A stretch of 64,000 nucleotides of DNA from Hippasteria phrygiana (GCA_037893225.1 JAZGUH010000112.1:1984001-2048000); one strand, 5' to 3'. Numbered from the stretch's first letter, positions 41,029 to 50,450 are shown. The notes: generated by a model not told the origin, from the letters alone. Numbers and translations: made by a program.

Positions 41029-42293
41029 ATGGAAGCAAGCTGAATCCACACAGAAGTTTAAAAAATCCTAGAGCTTTGAAGGGGTTGAGACAATCGATGG
41101 TTATTACTCATACTCCTAGTATCGCGTCGGCTGGCAGTCTGTTGGTCGTTCAATTTCCTATGTTGAGTCAAGACGATGTAGTCGTGCCGGGCACAGTACG
41201 ATTAGCTTTTAATATAGACTTAGAATCTGAAGGCACTGGCGCCGATGATGAAAGAACTCTATATTATAACGTCGCACGAAATTTAATTAGAGGCGTAAGA
41301 GTCAAACTAGAAGGTAAAGAGTTCGTAGCGTTTACGGATGCCGATGTATGTAACGCGTATAAAGACTTGTGGCGACCAGCCAGTGCGAACGATGCGTATC
41401 GAGGACACGAATCTAGTAACGTCACGAAACTCAGAATCGGCGCTAGTGATGGGGATGCTAGCGAGAATGATGGAAAAAACAAAGCGATAGCCGACGCTTA
41501 CGGTAACCGATATTACATTCCTCTAGATTTTGAAATGCTTACGGATCATCAGCCTTTTAGTCCATCGACGCTCAAAGATAGACTAACTTATAAATTTACA
41601 TTTAACGATCACGCGAGCGTAGTAAAATCTACCGATACTAACGCGAAGTATAAAATTTCGGGGTTAGATCTCGAGTTTGAAACGGTGACTAATAAAACAT
41701 TGGCCGATAGTATCAGACAAAAATATCGAGGTAAAACTAATTTTCTATACGAAAAAGTTCAAAGACATACGGTTGTCAATTTAAACAAGTCCGATACTAC
41801 TTGGAACATTAATCTTAATCAAGCCATTAAGAGTCTCAAAGGTATACTTCTTTTATTTAAAGAATCGGGCGAAAAAGAACCTCAAATCTTTTATAATCCA
41901 AAGATCGAAAAAGTAGACGTTACGATAGAAGGTAAGCCGAATCAATTGTATAGTCAGGGCATGAGGCGTTATCAACACTGGGATGAGATTACCAAGTTTT
42001 TCGGCGACTCTAATACAGAATTTGGTGCTAGTGTGTGCAAAGACTTAGACTTACACGATATGACGCTAGGAGATTACTTAAGCACTAGTTACGGTCTTTG
42101 GCTAGATACGAGGGTGACTGATGATAATAAAAGTCACGGTTCTGGCAGGAAAATAGGAGAAGTAAGTGGCGGTATTTCTCTACATTTAGAAAGAAAGGCT
42201 GAGACAGCTGGTGGACTATCGTGTTACGTTTTCTTGGTGATGGATGGTCAGTTGGTTCTCGAAGATGGAAGATTTAGCGGTAGTTACTCTTAA
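41029..42293 (+). CDS. Probable Maverick major capsid protein
   Basis: About 420 codons, open from before 41000 to 42293. Conserved features: RSLKNPRALKGLRQSMV near the start, QDDVVVPGT, RYYIPLDFEML, RLTYKFTFND, SDTTWNINLNQ, DGQLVLEDGRF at the end. Length and the two-domain beta-rich pattern (many short amphipathic strands, long loops) suit a double jelly-roll hexon, and it lies next to the packaging ATPase as in Mavericks and adintoviruses. The family is widespread as uncharacterised invertebrate proteins. Oddity: the best ATG, 41029, is in a frame that meets TGA after four codons, so a single-base change has probably detached the start. The capsid role is inference from context. Confidence 0.65.
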
Positions 42294-42318
42294 AAATAGT
42301 CCTTACTATTAAATAAGC

Positions 42319-42984
42319 ATGTTTCCAAAAGCACCACACTGCGCGCTAATATGCGGTAGGACTAATTCGGGTAAAACTAAATATATTTTAGATCTATTAG
42401 AAACTGAGTATAAAGATCACTTTGAAAATATTGTAGTTATTTGTCCTACGTTGAGCAACAACAAGACTTATCGCGAGAGACTTTGGTTGTGGTTAGATCC
42501 CGAGATATACCTATGCGATTTAGAGGTAGAAAAGGTGTCTCTCAACGAAGCTTTAGAATTTTATAGAGCTCGATTTAATGGATCGCACGTTTTATTTTTG
42601 ATAGATGATTGTAGCTCGGAACAAGAAATAAAATATCGTAAGGCGGCGCGCTCGCGTAGCTACGCGAGTACTCCCTACGGTCGTAGCTACGCGAGTACTT
42701 GCGTTTTAACGAAATTGGCGTTTAGCGGTAGGCACGACAATCACTACTGTTGGTTGATGACTCAAAAGTATAATTGCGTAATGACGGATTTTAGAGCTCA
42801 AACTGCATTTGTCGTATTGTTTTATTGTAAAGATAAAAATAGTTTCGATCAATGTCTAGATGAAAATGATGCGGTGCCTTTAGAAGAAAGATCGAGAATT
42901 AAATTGTTTTTAAGAGATGTGCCTTTTAGTAAATTATTGGTAAAAACTGATCCTCCAGTCTGTTGGCAGTTGATCTATAGATAA
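42319..42984 (+). CDS. A32/FtsK-like genome packaging ATPase
   Basis: 221 codons from MFPKAPHCALICGRTNSGKT. Walker A GRTNSGKT at residues 13-20; Walker B VLFLIDD at 91-97; a downstream S-G-R-H-D-N-H-Y-x-W-L-M-T-Q segment typical of this family as sensor region. It powers DNA packaging into capsids in PRD1-adenovirus-type viruses and is a core Maverick gene. Residues about 110-128 (R-S-R-S-Y-A-S-T-P-Y-G-R-S-Y-A-S-T) come from a palindromic insertion between Walker B and the sensor region, without breaking the frame. The final codons and stop (ATCTATAGATAA) are the first unit of the 11-bp repeat array that follows. Confidence 0.88.
   Translation: MFPKAPHCALICGRTNSGKTKYILDLLETEYKDHFENIVVICPTLSNNKTYRERLWLWLDPEIYLCDLEVEKVSLNEALEFYRARFNGSHVLFLIDDCSSEQEIKYRKAARSRSYASTPYGRSYASTCVLTKLAFSGRHDNHYCWLMTQKYNCVMTDFRAQTAFVVLFYCKDKNSFDQCLDENDAVPLEERSRIKLFLRDVPFSKLLVKTDPPVCWQLIYR
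42646..42699 (+). repeat. In-frame palindromic insert, copy 2 (in ATPase)
   Basis: GCGTAGCTACGCGAGTACT, then CCCTACGGTCGTAGCTACGC and GAGTACT: about one and a half units. The core GCGTAGCTACGC is a perfect palindrome. Encodes S-Y-A-S-T-P-Y-G-R-S-Y-A-S-T. Confidence 0.8.
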
Positions 42985-43438
42985 CTGATAGATAACTGTT
43001 AGATAACTGTTAGATAACTGTTAGATAACTGATAGATGATCTATAGATAACTGTTAGATGATATTTAGATAACTGATAGATGGTCTATAGATAACTGATA
43101 GATGGTCTATAGATAACTGTTAGATATCTGTTAGATATCTGTTAGATAACTGTTAGATAACTGTTAGATAACTGATAGATAACTGATAGATAACTGATAG
43201 ATAACTGATAGATAACTGATAGATAACTGATAGATAACTGTTAGATAACTGTTAGATAACTGTTAGATAACTGTTAGATAACTGTTAGATAACAGTTATC
43301 TAACAGTTATCTAACAGTTATCTAACAGTTATCTAACAGTTATCTAACAGTTATCTAACAGTTATCTAACAGTTATCTAACAGTTATCTAACAGTTATCT
43401 AACAGTTATCTGTTAGATGATCTATAGATTATCTAGTC
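42971..43438. repeat. 11-bp tandem array forming a giant hairpin
   Basis: Units TAGATAACTGT or TAGATAACTGA run from the ATPase stop codon to about 43292; then the reverse complement (AGTTATCTAAC units) runs to about 43410, followed by a short mixed segment. The centre, GTTAGATAAC-A-GTTATCTAAC, lies near 43293. The innermost arms of about 75 bp are perfect and the pairing extends imperfectly to about 115 bp. Confidence 0.9.
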
Positions 43439-43449
43439 ATCTATAAAAT

Positions 43450-43644
43450 ATGATAGAATACCTAGACCTATTATTAAAACTAGTAATAGCCATCAACTTA
43501 TCTTTATTTTCTTACGATTATATGTCTTGTAGAAATAAGATTAAAAAATATAGTTCTATTTTAAATGAGCAAATCGATAGAATCTCTAAGCACGTTATCT
43601 CAAAAACCTCATCCAACAGTAGCTGCTACGCCCATAGGGCATAG
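43450..43644 (+). CDS. Small Maverick protein with N-terminal hydrophobic segment
   Basis: 64 codons from ATG 43450, preceded by CTATAAAAT. The first 25 residues (MIEYLDLLLKLVIAINLSLF) are a probable signal or membrane anchor; the remainder is basic and polar. It overlaps the next frame (43565) by 80 bases and ends inside a degenerate palindromic insert. It may be the true N-terminus of the following protein, separated by a frame change. Function unknown. Confidence 0.4.
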   Translation: MIEYLDLLLKLVIAINLSLFSYDYMSCRNKIKKYSSILNEQIDRISKHVISKTSSNSSCYAHRA

Positions 43645-44287
43645 CTTAGCGAGTACGCCCATATGGCATAGCTTAGCGAATACGAGCGAGTCTCCAGATC
43701 CTAAAAATAGACTTTTAGGCGTAGTTGCTAGTGGTGATTCTAAAAAATATTTCGGTAAAGAATACTCCGTTAATGAAATAGAAAATTTAACTACGGAAAA
43801 ACAAGAAAAGCTGTATAAAAGATACGAAGCCAAGCTTGGTAAAGAAATGATAGTCAGTTTGGGAGGTTGCGTGTTGACCCTTTACGCAAAAGCTTTAGGC
43901 ATGACTTTGCCGCTGGCTTCGCCATTCGGTTATAAACTTTGTTTAGATTCTGAAGAAGCCCTCGTTAATGACTTAGAAAAAGATCCTGTTATTTCTAGCA
44001 GTATGTCCAGTTTACTTTGCGAAGTGCATTACAATTATGGGGTTTATTTATCTCCTTTGGTGGCTATGTTGATCACGACTAAACATTTACAGGTAGATAG
44101 TAGTAATAATAGCATTACAAATAATAATAGTATTACTATAAAAGATGAATCCAGAAACGACAACGACGGATCAAGTAGCAGAGACTCCCCAAGAGACTCC
44201 TCAGCCTCCCCAAGAGACTCCTCAGCCTCCCCAAGAGACTCCCCAGCCTCCACAAGAGCCGACTCAGCCAATAGCAAGAGTCACTAA
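43565..44287 (+). CDS. Unknown Maverick protein with palindromic insert near N-terminus
   Basis: 240 codons from ATG 43565. An N-terminal segment with A-T-P-I-G-H-S-L-A-S-T-P-I-W-H-S-L-A-N-T derives from two diverged copies of the palindromic unit. The central part (about residues 50-180) is globular-looking, with KKYFGKEYSVNEIENLTTEK, a V-S-L-G-G-C-V-L-T-L-Y-A-K hydrophobic stretch and S-P-F-G-Y-K-L-C. The C-terminal tail is Asn/Ser-rich and then overlaps the proline/glutamine repeat of the next gene in another frame. No recognised domain. Probably a virion or accessory protein of the element. Confidence 0.5.
   Translation: MSKSIESLSTLSQKPHPTVAATPIGHSLASTPIWHSLANTSESPDPKNRLLGVVASGDSKKYFGKEYSVNEIENLTTEKQEKLYKRYEAKLGKEMIVSLGGCVLTLYAKALGMTLPLASPFGYKLCLDSEEALVNDLEKDPVISSSMSSLLCEVHYNYGVYLSPLVAMLITTKHLQVDSSNNSITNNNSITIKDESRNDNDGSSSRDSPRDSSASPRDSSASPRDSPASTRADSANSKSH
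43624..43684 (+). repeat. In-frame palindromic inserts, copy 3 (two diverged units)
   Basis: Two units of the form CTACGCCCATAGGGCATAGC-TTAGCGAGTACGCCC, more diverged than those in polB and ATPase. They encode T-P-I-G-H-S-L-A-S and T-P-I-W-H-S-L-A-N. Confidence 0.65.
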
Positions 44288-44593
44288 AAAAAAGAGTAAA
44301 AGACCCTAAAAGAGTAGAATTAGGAAAGAGACTGGCCGAAAGAAACAGAAAGATGAAAGAACAAATAAAAAAAATGCAAAGTATAGAAGAAGAAGCTCCC
44401 CCAGCAAACGCAAACAGTTACGATGGGGGACATTCCGAGCTGGGGATACGCGATAGTTGGTTTGGCTGTTTTAGGAATTGGATATCTCGCGCTTAAAAAG
44501 AGTAAACCGGCGGAAGACGTTGTAGATCCGCAGAAAAAAGTAGGGGTTACGCTCGTAACCCCTAAAGTTGAAGAACTATTAGAAATGGAATAA
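44145..44593 (+). pseudogene. Proline/glutamine-rich membrane protein, frameshifted
   Basis: ATG 44145 (MNPETTTTDQVAETPQETPQ) leads into four tandem TPQPPQE-type repeats and a lysine-rich stretch ending at TAA near 44308. A second frame continues with VELGKRLAERNRKMKEQIKK. From about 44425 a third frame encodes a membrane segment (Y-A-I-V-G-L-A-V-L-G-I-G-Y-L-A-L) and a charged C-terminus to 44593. The order Pro-rich region, basic helix, C-terminal anchor resembles the gene at 39221. Two frame changes. Function unknown. Confidence 0.55.
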
Positions 44594-44624
44594 ATAAAAT
44601 AAATAAAATGTTAGTACAAGTAAA

Positions 44625-45678
44625 ATGGATACTAAGAACGTTGCAAATACTCTTTATCACGGCGCTGTGTTGAGTTTGTTGACCGTGGGTTATACTATGC
44701 TGAGTAAAAAACTTTTGAAAATTAAGCCCGCCGATTTAGGAAAGTTAGACGTTAAGAAAAAACTTTAAAGAGAAGTATCCGTCTGGAAACTTTAATACAT
44801 TTTTAAAACAAGATTTGGGTTTATTAACGGTAAATGAATATAATATGCTAGATGCTGAACAAACGATAGATGAAGCGTTTGCTATTTACGTCACTCCACA
44901 AAGACTCGTTGAGTTAGCTGACAATCTGCACGATCGCATAGAAAGTATGGTGGGTCCTGAAATTGATCCTGATTATGATTTTGAAACCGGTAGATATATA
45001 ATTCCTCCCCCTCAACCAAAAGGGGTAGATGCTCGAGCGCAAACTGTAGGGCTAAATTACAGAGAACTTGTAGCTTTAGACAAAAAACTACAAACTATCA
45101 GCGGTAATGCCGAATTAAATTTAGCCGAACTGCGTAAACTATACGATAGACGCGCCGAAATAAAAAAAGCCCTCGAAGTAGTAGAAACCGATAATGAGAT
45201 GCAAGACTTAATGAAAGAACAAGACGATATTGAAGATGAAATAGAGAGTAGATTAAGTCTCAAGCACGACCTTGAACTAAGCATGAATGATCAATTCGCT
45301 AGAATCAAAGAAACGATTAATAAAATATTAGAAAGAGATACCTCGCTAGCGGAAAAGATTAGAATTCTGTTTCGAGAACAGGGTGTGACGGTCGTTAGTA
45401 TATTAGCCGCGTTTGCTTTAGCTATAAGTACGATCGTTACTCCTACACCCAAACCCGGACGTAACGTGAAAGATTGGATAAGTAATCATTAAAAATTTTT
45501 TGCTAATTTACTAAAAAAGCTCGGGGGTAAGTTATTAGCCGCTTTACCCGGTATTTTGGGTAGTATCGCGAGTTGGTTGTTTAATCTATTGAGCAAGAGT
45601 GCCGGTTGGTTGGCGGAACACGTGTGGGCGTTATTGGTAGGTGTTGGTACTTTGATTCTCGTATACATGCAAAAATAA
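44625..45678 (+). pseudogene. Coiled-coil membrane protein of the Maverick, broken twice
   Basis: ATG 44625 (MDTKNVANTLYHGAVLSLLT) starts a hydrophobic N-terminus and reaches TAA at 44766. An A6 run at 44757-44762 marks the frame change to the long frame ending at 45492 (225 codons, LVELADNLHDRIESM, then a long charged helix KKALEVVETDNEMQDLMKEQ). After the TAA at 45490-45492 the same frame continues with two hydrophobic amphipathic segments (PGILGSIASWLFNLLSKS and W-A-L-L-V-G-V-G-T-L-I-L-V) to 45678. An N-terminal anchor, a central coiled coil and a C-terminal membrane-active helix would suit a minor virion protein. Family unrecognised. Confidence 0.6.
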
Positions 45679-45703
45679 TTAAAATAATATACGACTTTAT
45701 AAA

Positions 45704-46451
45704 ATGACCGCAGAATCTATTTACCCTAAATTGCCCGATGTTCCTATAGAAACGAACGAGTCTTCAGTCTTTAGGTTAAATAAAATCGAACGAGTGCAAA
45801 AAGAGATAGCCGCCGAGAGAGATAAGAGAGAACGGTTGCACAAAAAGTATAATAAAATTATTACCTGTTTATCTAACGCAGAGACCGTTATAGAATGTTT
45901 CGGTGCCGTGTCCGGCACCATAGGCATAGCCAGCGTTGTCGGTTTCATTACTGTACCTATAGGCGTGGTGCTAGAAGGCATAGCTATATGATGCGTGGGT
46001 GTAAGTTTAGTATTAAAACGATTTAGTAAAAGGTTTAGAGGTAAAGCCAAGAAACACGACGAAATTAGAGTAGTAGCCGAAACAAAATTAAATACGATAA
46101 ATGAATTAGTGTCTCAGGCCGCAGACGATGGCGATGTAAGTCACGAAGAATTTGCTTTGATTAACGACGAATTAAGAAAGTTTTATGGAATGAAAGAAGC
46201 CATTAGAACTCAAACGAAAGCTAGAGAAGAGTCTGTTTCTAATCAAAAAGAAATAGACGATGAGGTCGAAAAGAAAGTTGTAGAGAGAATGGAGAAAGAA
46301 AAAAAGATCTTATCGCAAAACTTACAACTTTAAATTAGAAATATGTAAAGAGTACGATAGTACGCCCTACGAGCGTAGCTACCCGAGTATAGGTGAGCCT
46401 CCTAATTATGAGAGTTTACAGCCTAGGCCTAGCGCTCCTTGCGAAGAATAG
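45704..46451 (+). pseudogene. Last Maverick gene: coiled coils around a glycine-rich membrane segment
   Basis: ATG 45704 follows TTTATAAA. The N-terminus (MTAESIYPKLPDVPIETNES) precedes a charged helix, then a hydrophobic G-A-V-S-G-T-I-G-I-A-S-V-V-G-F-I-T-V-P-I segment. TGA at 45989-45991 interrupts the frame, which then continues through a long charged helix to 46333. Beyond a frame change near 46315 a short frame runs to TAG 46449-46451 and contains a palindromic insert (S-T-P-Y-E-R-S-Y-P-S) followed by GEPPNYESLQPRPSAP. The final proline-rich tail looks like a natural C-terminus. Function unknown; the transmembrane hairpin plus helices could be virion-membrane associated. Confidence 0.55.
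46359..46390 (+). repeat. In-frame palindromic insert, copy 4
   Basis: AGTACGCCCTACGAGCGTAGC and CTACCCGAGTAT variant of the unit, encoding S-T-P-Y-E-R-S-Y-P-S in the frame of the surrounding tail. Confidence 0.65.
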
Positions 46452-46492
46452 TTGTAGTTAGTTATACAGTAGATCTACATACGCGCGTATGA

Positions 46493-46541
46493 CAAAAATA
46501 ACCCTCATCTCTACTGAGTGTAGAGGTGAGGGTTATTTTTT
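46493..46541. terminator. 20-bp stem-loop at the right end of the Maverick
   Basis: AAAAATAACCCTCATCTCTAC and its reverse complement around TGAGT, flanked by A and T runs. It lies 40 bp after the last stop codon and before the TIR, so it may shape the 3' end of transcripts or act in replication. Confidence 0.5.
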
Positions 46542-46606
46542 GCCTAAAAATATGTAATTTTTTTGGGCTATGTTATTTTGGGGAGAAAAGTATCTGCGCG
46601 AACAAC

Positions 46607-46824
46607 GAAAAAAGTTTTTCGTTTCTGATTTTGCAAATTTTGCTGTATAGATATACAGCAAAATTTATAGAAATTTAGATTTATTTTTGGGCGATTTTTA
46701 GACGATTTTGGAATTTCAACTTTTCTAAAAATTTCTAAAAATTTGGTGTATATACCTACAGCAAAATTGGGGAGGTTTTTGAAATGACATGAAATAACAT
46801 GGGATCGGCGATTCCCATACTACT
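46607..46824. repeat. Maverick right terminal inverted repeat
   Basis: Reverse complement of the left TIR, including the TATACAGCAAAATTT hairpin; ends CCCATACTACT, then the GAGCT duplication at 46825-46829. Confidence 0.93.
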
Positions 46825-46939
46825 GAGCTCGATTCATGAACTGTGAGTTTATCCCTTTTATTCCAACAACCACCGATAAACCTTCTAGATCTTGATTTAA
46901 TGTAAAAATGTGCATTTAAAGCAAAATGTGTCCTAAAGG

Positions 46940-47012
46940 TAAATTGAGGTTCCTTAAGGGAGAATGAGGTTCTTTAAGGGAGATTGGGGTTCCTTAAGGG
47001 AAAATAAGGTTC
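46940..47012. repeat. Short tandem repeat, about four units
   Basis: Units of about 19-20 bp of the form GAGGTTCCTTAAGGGAGA with small differences. Confidence 0.7.
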
Positions 47013-47230
47013 CTTAACCCTAACCTTCCCTAACCTGCCAAAATCAAACACCCCATTTGTGTTGAATTTTGTGTGATTGGGTACTGTAGAGCCTTGGCAC
47101 CATCACTTTGCATGGGACTTGATGCCCTGATTTTGTCTAAGTACAAAGAATGTGCCATTGGTTTACTACACAGTGTTGGAGTTTGTGTGGTTAGGGAAGG
47201 ATTCTAGTAAAAAGCCTTGGGCTGTTAGGG

Positions 47231-47461
47231 TTAACCACGCATGGTATGGCACATCACTTTCTTTTGCCTGCTCAATCTCCTAGGTTGTAGCCGTTTTATC
47301 ATTGAGTCATCGATTATTAGGATATCTGCATGGTTGTGTTTGCTAGGTGTGGGTGGCCGTTTTTTCATGGTAGGTGTCGGTTTTTGCTTTGTAGTGGTCA
47401 GTTTCTTGTGCTTTTCCCATTGGTCGAGCTGCTCTTGAAAAGAGGCCTTCCCAGCTAACAC
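47231..47461 (-). pseudogene. SGNH-hydrolase N-terminal fragment
   Basis: The minus strand encodes a lysine/proline-rich linker and then ADILIIDDSMIKRLQPRRLS and ...V-M-C-H-T. D-D-S-M-I-K with R-R-L-S matches block I (G-D-S) of transposon-borne SGNH domains, with D for G. It is cut at both ends: on the right by the AACATT satellite (junction CCCAGCTAACACATT), on the left after about 76 codons. Without an RT nearby the parent element cannot be named. Confidence 0.45.
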
Positions 47462-50450
47462 ATTATGCTTTTATAACATTATGAAAAGGTCTTACGGATG
47501 TTATATATAAAACATTTAAAAATAACATTTTAAAAACCTTATAGAAATGTTATGATAAACAGAACAACATTTTAATAACATAATTTAAATGTCTCAAATT
47601 TGACGTTTTATCGAGTATGTTAAAGTGATATCATCCAAATGTTATAACCAAATGTTTTAATTTAGTTTTCATGAGGGAGTTTGCCATAAATGTGATATTT
47701 TAAAAATATAATCCAGATGTTTTATAAATATCATAAAACGTTACTAAAACATCTCCTGAATGCTTGAGTCCACGGTACTATCAAAAACGTTTAAAAATGT
47801 TATAAATGCACTTCTATCTAATGTTTAAAAGTGGTTTAACTTAATTAATAAATGTCAGTGCATGTGATATTTTGAAGACGTCATTATAATGTTGCCACCT
47901 TATTATCTGTAAGTTTTTATAATGTTCTTAAAACATATTTTAAAAAATATAATACTATGTTTTACAAATATCCCTAAAATGTCATACCGCAGAGTTGACA
48001 ACATTCATAAAACATTTTATAGATGTTTGAGTCCATGGAAGAATCAGTAACGATAAAATAATGTTTAAAAAACACTTCATACTGATGTTTAAAACTTGTC
48101 CGAATTATTAAATATATCTCAGAACATTTTATATTTAAAAGACATCATTATAATGTTACCAGTCGTATGTTTTTATAATGTTCTTAAAACATATATTTGT
48201 ATCCTTAAAAACATGTTGCAGAACTATGTGTAAAATATTATGCCAAATTATTGATAACATTCTTAAAACATGTTATAAATATTTGAGTCCACATAACTAT
48301 TATTAACGTTTTAATAATGTCAAAAAAGCATTTCTGCCTATGTTTAAAACTTGTCTTAGGTAAAAAATAAATCTCGGGCATTTGATATCAAAACGACGCG
48401 ATGATAATGTTACCATCTCAACATGTGTATGTTTTTATGATGTTCTTAAAACATCTTTTAAAAAATATGAAACCATGTTTCACAGATATCCCTAAAATAT
48501 TATGACAAAGAGTTGACAACATTCTTAAAACATGATGTAAATGTTTGAGTCCATGAAAGAATTAGTTAAACGTCTAAATTGTTAAATATATCTTAGAGCA
48601 TTTTATATTTAAAAGACATGCATCATTATAGTGTTACCACCTAAATAGTCGTATATTATTATGATGATGTTCTTAAAACATATGCGTATAGCATACAACA
48701 TTTTTTTCAGAAATATCTTTAAAATGTTATGCCAAATTATAGATAACATTCTTAAAACCTGTTATAAATGTTCAAGTTAAGAAATATATCTCTCGGGCAT
48801 TTGATATCAAAACGACGTTATGATAATGTTACCATCTGAACATTTGCATTTTAAAAATGTGTTTAAAACATCTTTAAAAATATAAAACCATGTTTCATAG
48901 ATATCCCTAAATGTTATGACAAGAGTTGACAACATTCTTAAAACATGTTATTAATGTTTATAGTGCATGGAAGAATCGGTTAAACGTTTAAATAATATGT
49001 TGCTGCAAAAGTACTTGTCTGAATTGTTAAATACCAGTATATCATAGAGCTTTTGATTTTTAAAAGACATCATTATAATGTTACCACCTAAATATAGTGG
49101 TGTACTATTATGAAGTTCTTAAAACATGTGTATAGCATTAAAACATGTTTCAGAAATATCTTACACAGGTTATGCCAAATTCTTGACAACATTCTTAAAA
49201 CATGTTATAAATGTTCGAGTCCACAGAACTATACTATAAACGTTTTATTATTGTTGTAAAAACATTTCTGCCTGGTGTTTAAAACTTGTCTTAGATAATA
49301 AATATATCTCGGGGCATTTGATATCATAACGACGTCGTGATAATGTTACAATCTGAACATTTTTATGTTTTTATGATGTTCTGAAAACATCTTTGAAAAA
49401 TATGAAACCATGTTTTACAGATATCCCTGAAATGTTATGCCAAATTCTTGACAACATTCTTAAAACATGTTATAAATGTTCGAGTCCACAGAACTATACT
49501 ATAAACGTTTTATTATTGTTGTAAAAACATTTCTGCCTGGTGTTTAAAACTTGTCTTAGATAATAAATATATCTCGGGGCATTTGATATCATAACGACGT
49601 CGTGATAATGTTACCATCTGAACATTTTTATGTTTTGATGATGTTCTGAAAACATCTTTGAAAAATATGGAACTATGTTTTACAGATATCCCTGAAATGT
49701 TATGCCAAATTCTTGACAACATTCTTAAAACATGTTATAAATGTTCGAGTCCACAGAACTATACTATAAACGTTTTATTATTGTTGTAAAAACATTTCTG
49801 CCTGGTGTTTAAAACTTGTCTTAGATAATAAATATATCTCGGGGCATTTGATATCATAACGACGTCGTGATAATGTTACAATCTGAACATTTTTATGTTT
49901 TTATGATGTTCTGAAAACATCTTTGAAAAATATGAAACCATGTTTTACAGATATCCCTGAAATGTTATGCCAAATTCTTGACAACATTCTTAAAACATGT
50001 TATAAATGTTCGAGTCCACAGAACTATACTATAAACGTTTTATTATTGTTGTAAAAACATTTCTGCCTGGTGTTTAAAACTTGTCTTAGATAATAAATAT
50101 ATCTCGGGGCATTTGATATCATAACGACGTCGTGATAATGTTACCATCTGAACATTTTTATGTTTTGATGATGTTCTGAAAACATCTTTGAAAAATATGG
50201 AACTATGTTTTACAGATATCCCTGAAATGTTATGCAAAATTCTTGACAACATTCTTAAAACATGTTATAAATGTTCGAGTCCATAGAACTATACTATACA
50301 CGTTATAATAATGTTGTAAAAACATTTCTGCCTGGTGTTTAAAACTTGTCTTAGAAAATAAATATATCTTAGGGCATTTGATATCATAACGACGTCGTGA
50401 TAATGTTACCATCTGAACATTTGTGATGATGTTGTGACAACGTTATAGTG
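47462..50450. repeat. Satellite-like array, 265-bp unit with 530-bp higher order
   Basis: The block ACAACATTCTTAAAACATGT starts at 49451, 49716, 49981 and 50246, exactly 265 bp apart. Units alternate in small details (TTTTTATGATGTT versus TTTTGATGATGTT, GAAACCATG versus GGAACTATG), giving a 530-bp period: two 69-codon shadow frames recur at 49513 and 50043. To the left, back to 47462, the units become progressively diverged. Every unit is rich in AACATT/AATGTT half-sites. No coding function. Confidence 0.9.

Larger units (their letters stand above)
21691..46824. mobile_element. Maverick/Polinton-type virus-like transposon with nested Gypsy-2
   Basis: The element is bounded by terminal inverted repeats (about 220-230 bp, first bases AGTAGTATGGGAATCGCC, AG...CT termini) and GAGCT duplications. 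Gene order: PolB (+), two tandem minus-strand genes (one split by Gypsy-2), a minor structural candidate (+), a proline-rich protein (+), integrase (-), a small membrane protein (+), capsid candidate (+), packaging ATPase (+), an 11-bp repeat hairpin, and five or six small plus-strand genes with membrane or coiled-coil segments. PolB, integrase, ATPase and capsid candidate define the Maverick/adintovirus-like type. I recognise no adenain-like cysteine protease. The host part is about 14.3 kb after subtracting Gypsy-2, small for the class. Most genes carry at least one frameshift or stop, so the copy is probably inactive. Confidence 0.9.

Noticed and set aside
42971..43438. CRISPR-like regular repeats
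   Set aside because: Units are contiguous 11-mers without spacers in an animal element; this is a simple tandem and inverted array.
47462..50450. CRISPR or gene cluster reading of the 265-bp repeats
   Set aside because: Period and content are those of a satellite; the recurrent 69-codon frames are shadows of the repeat unit.
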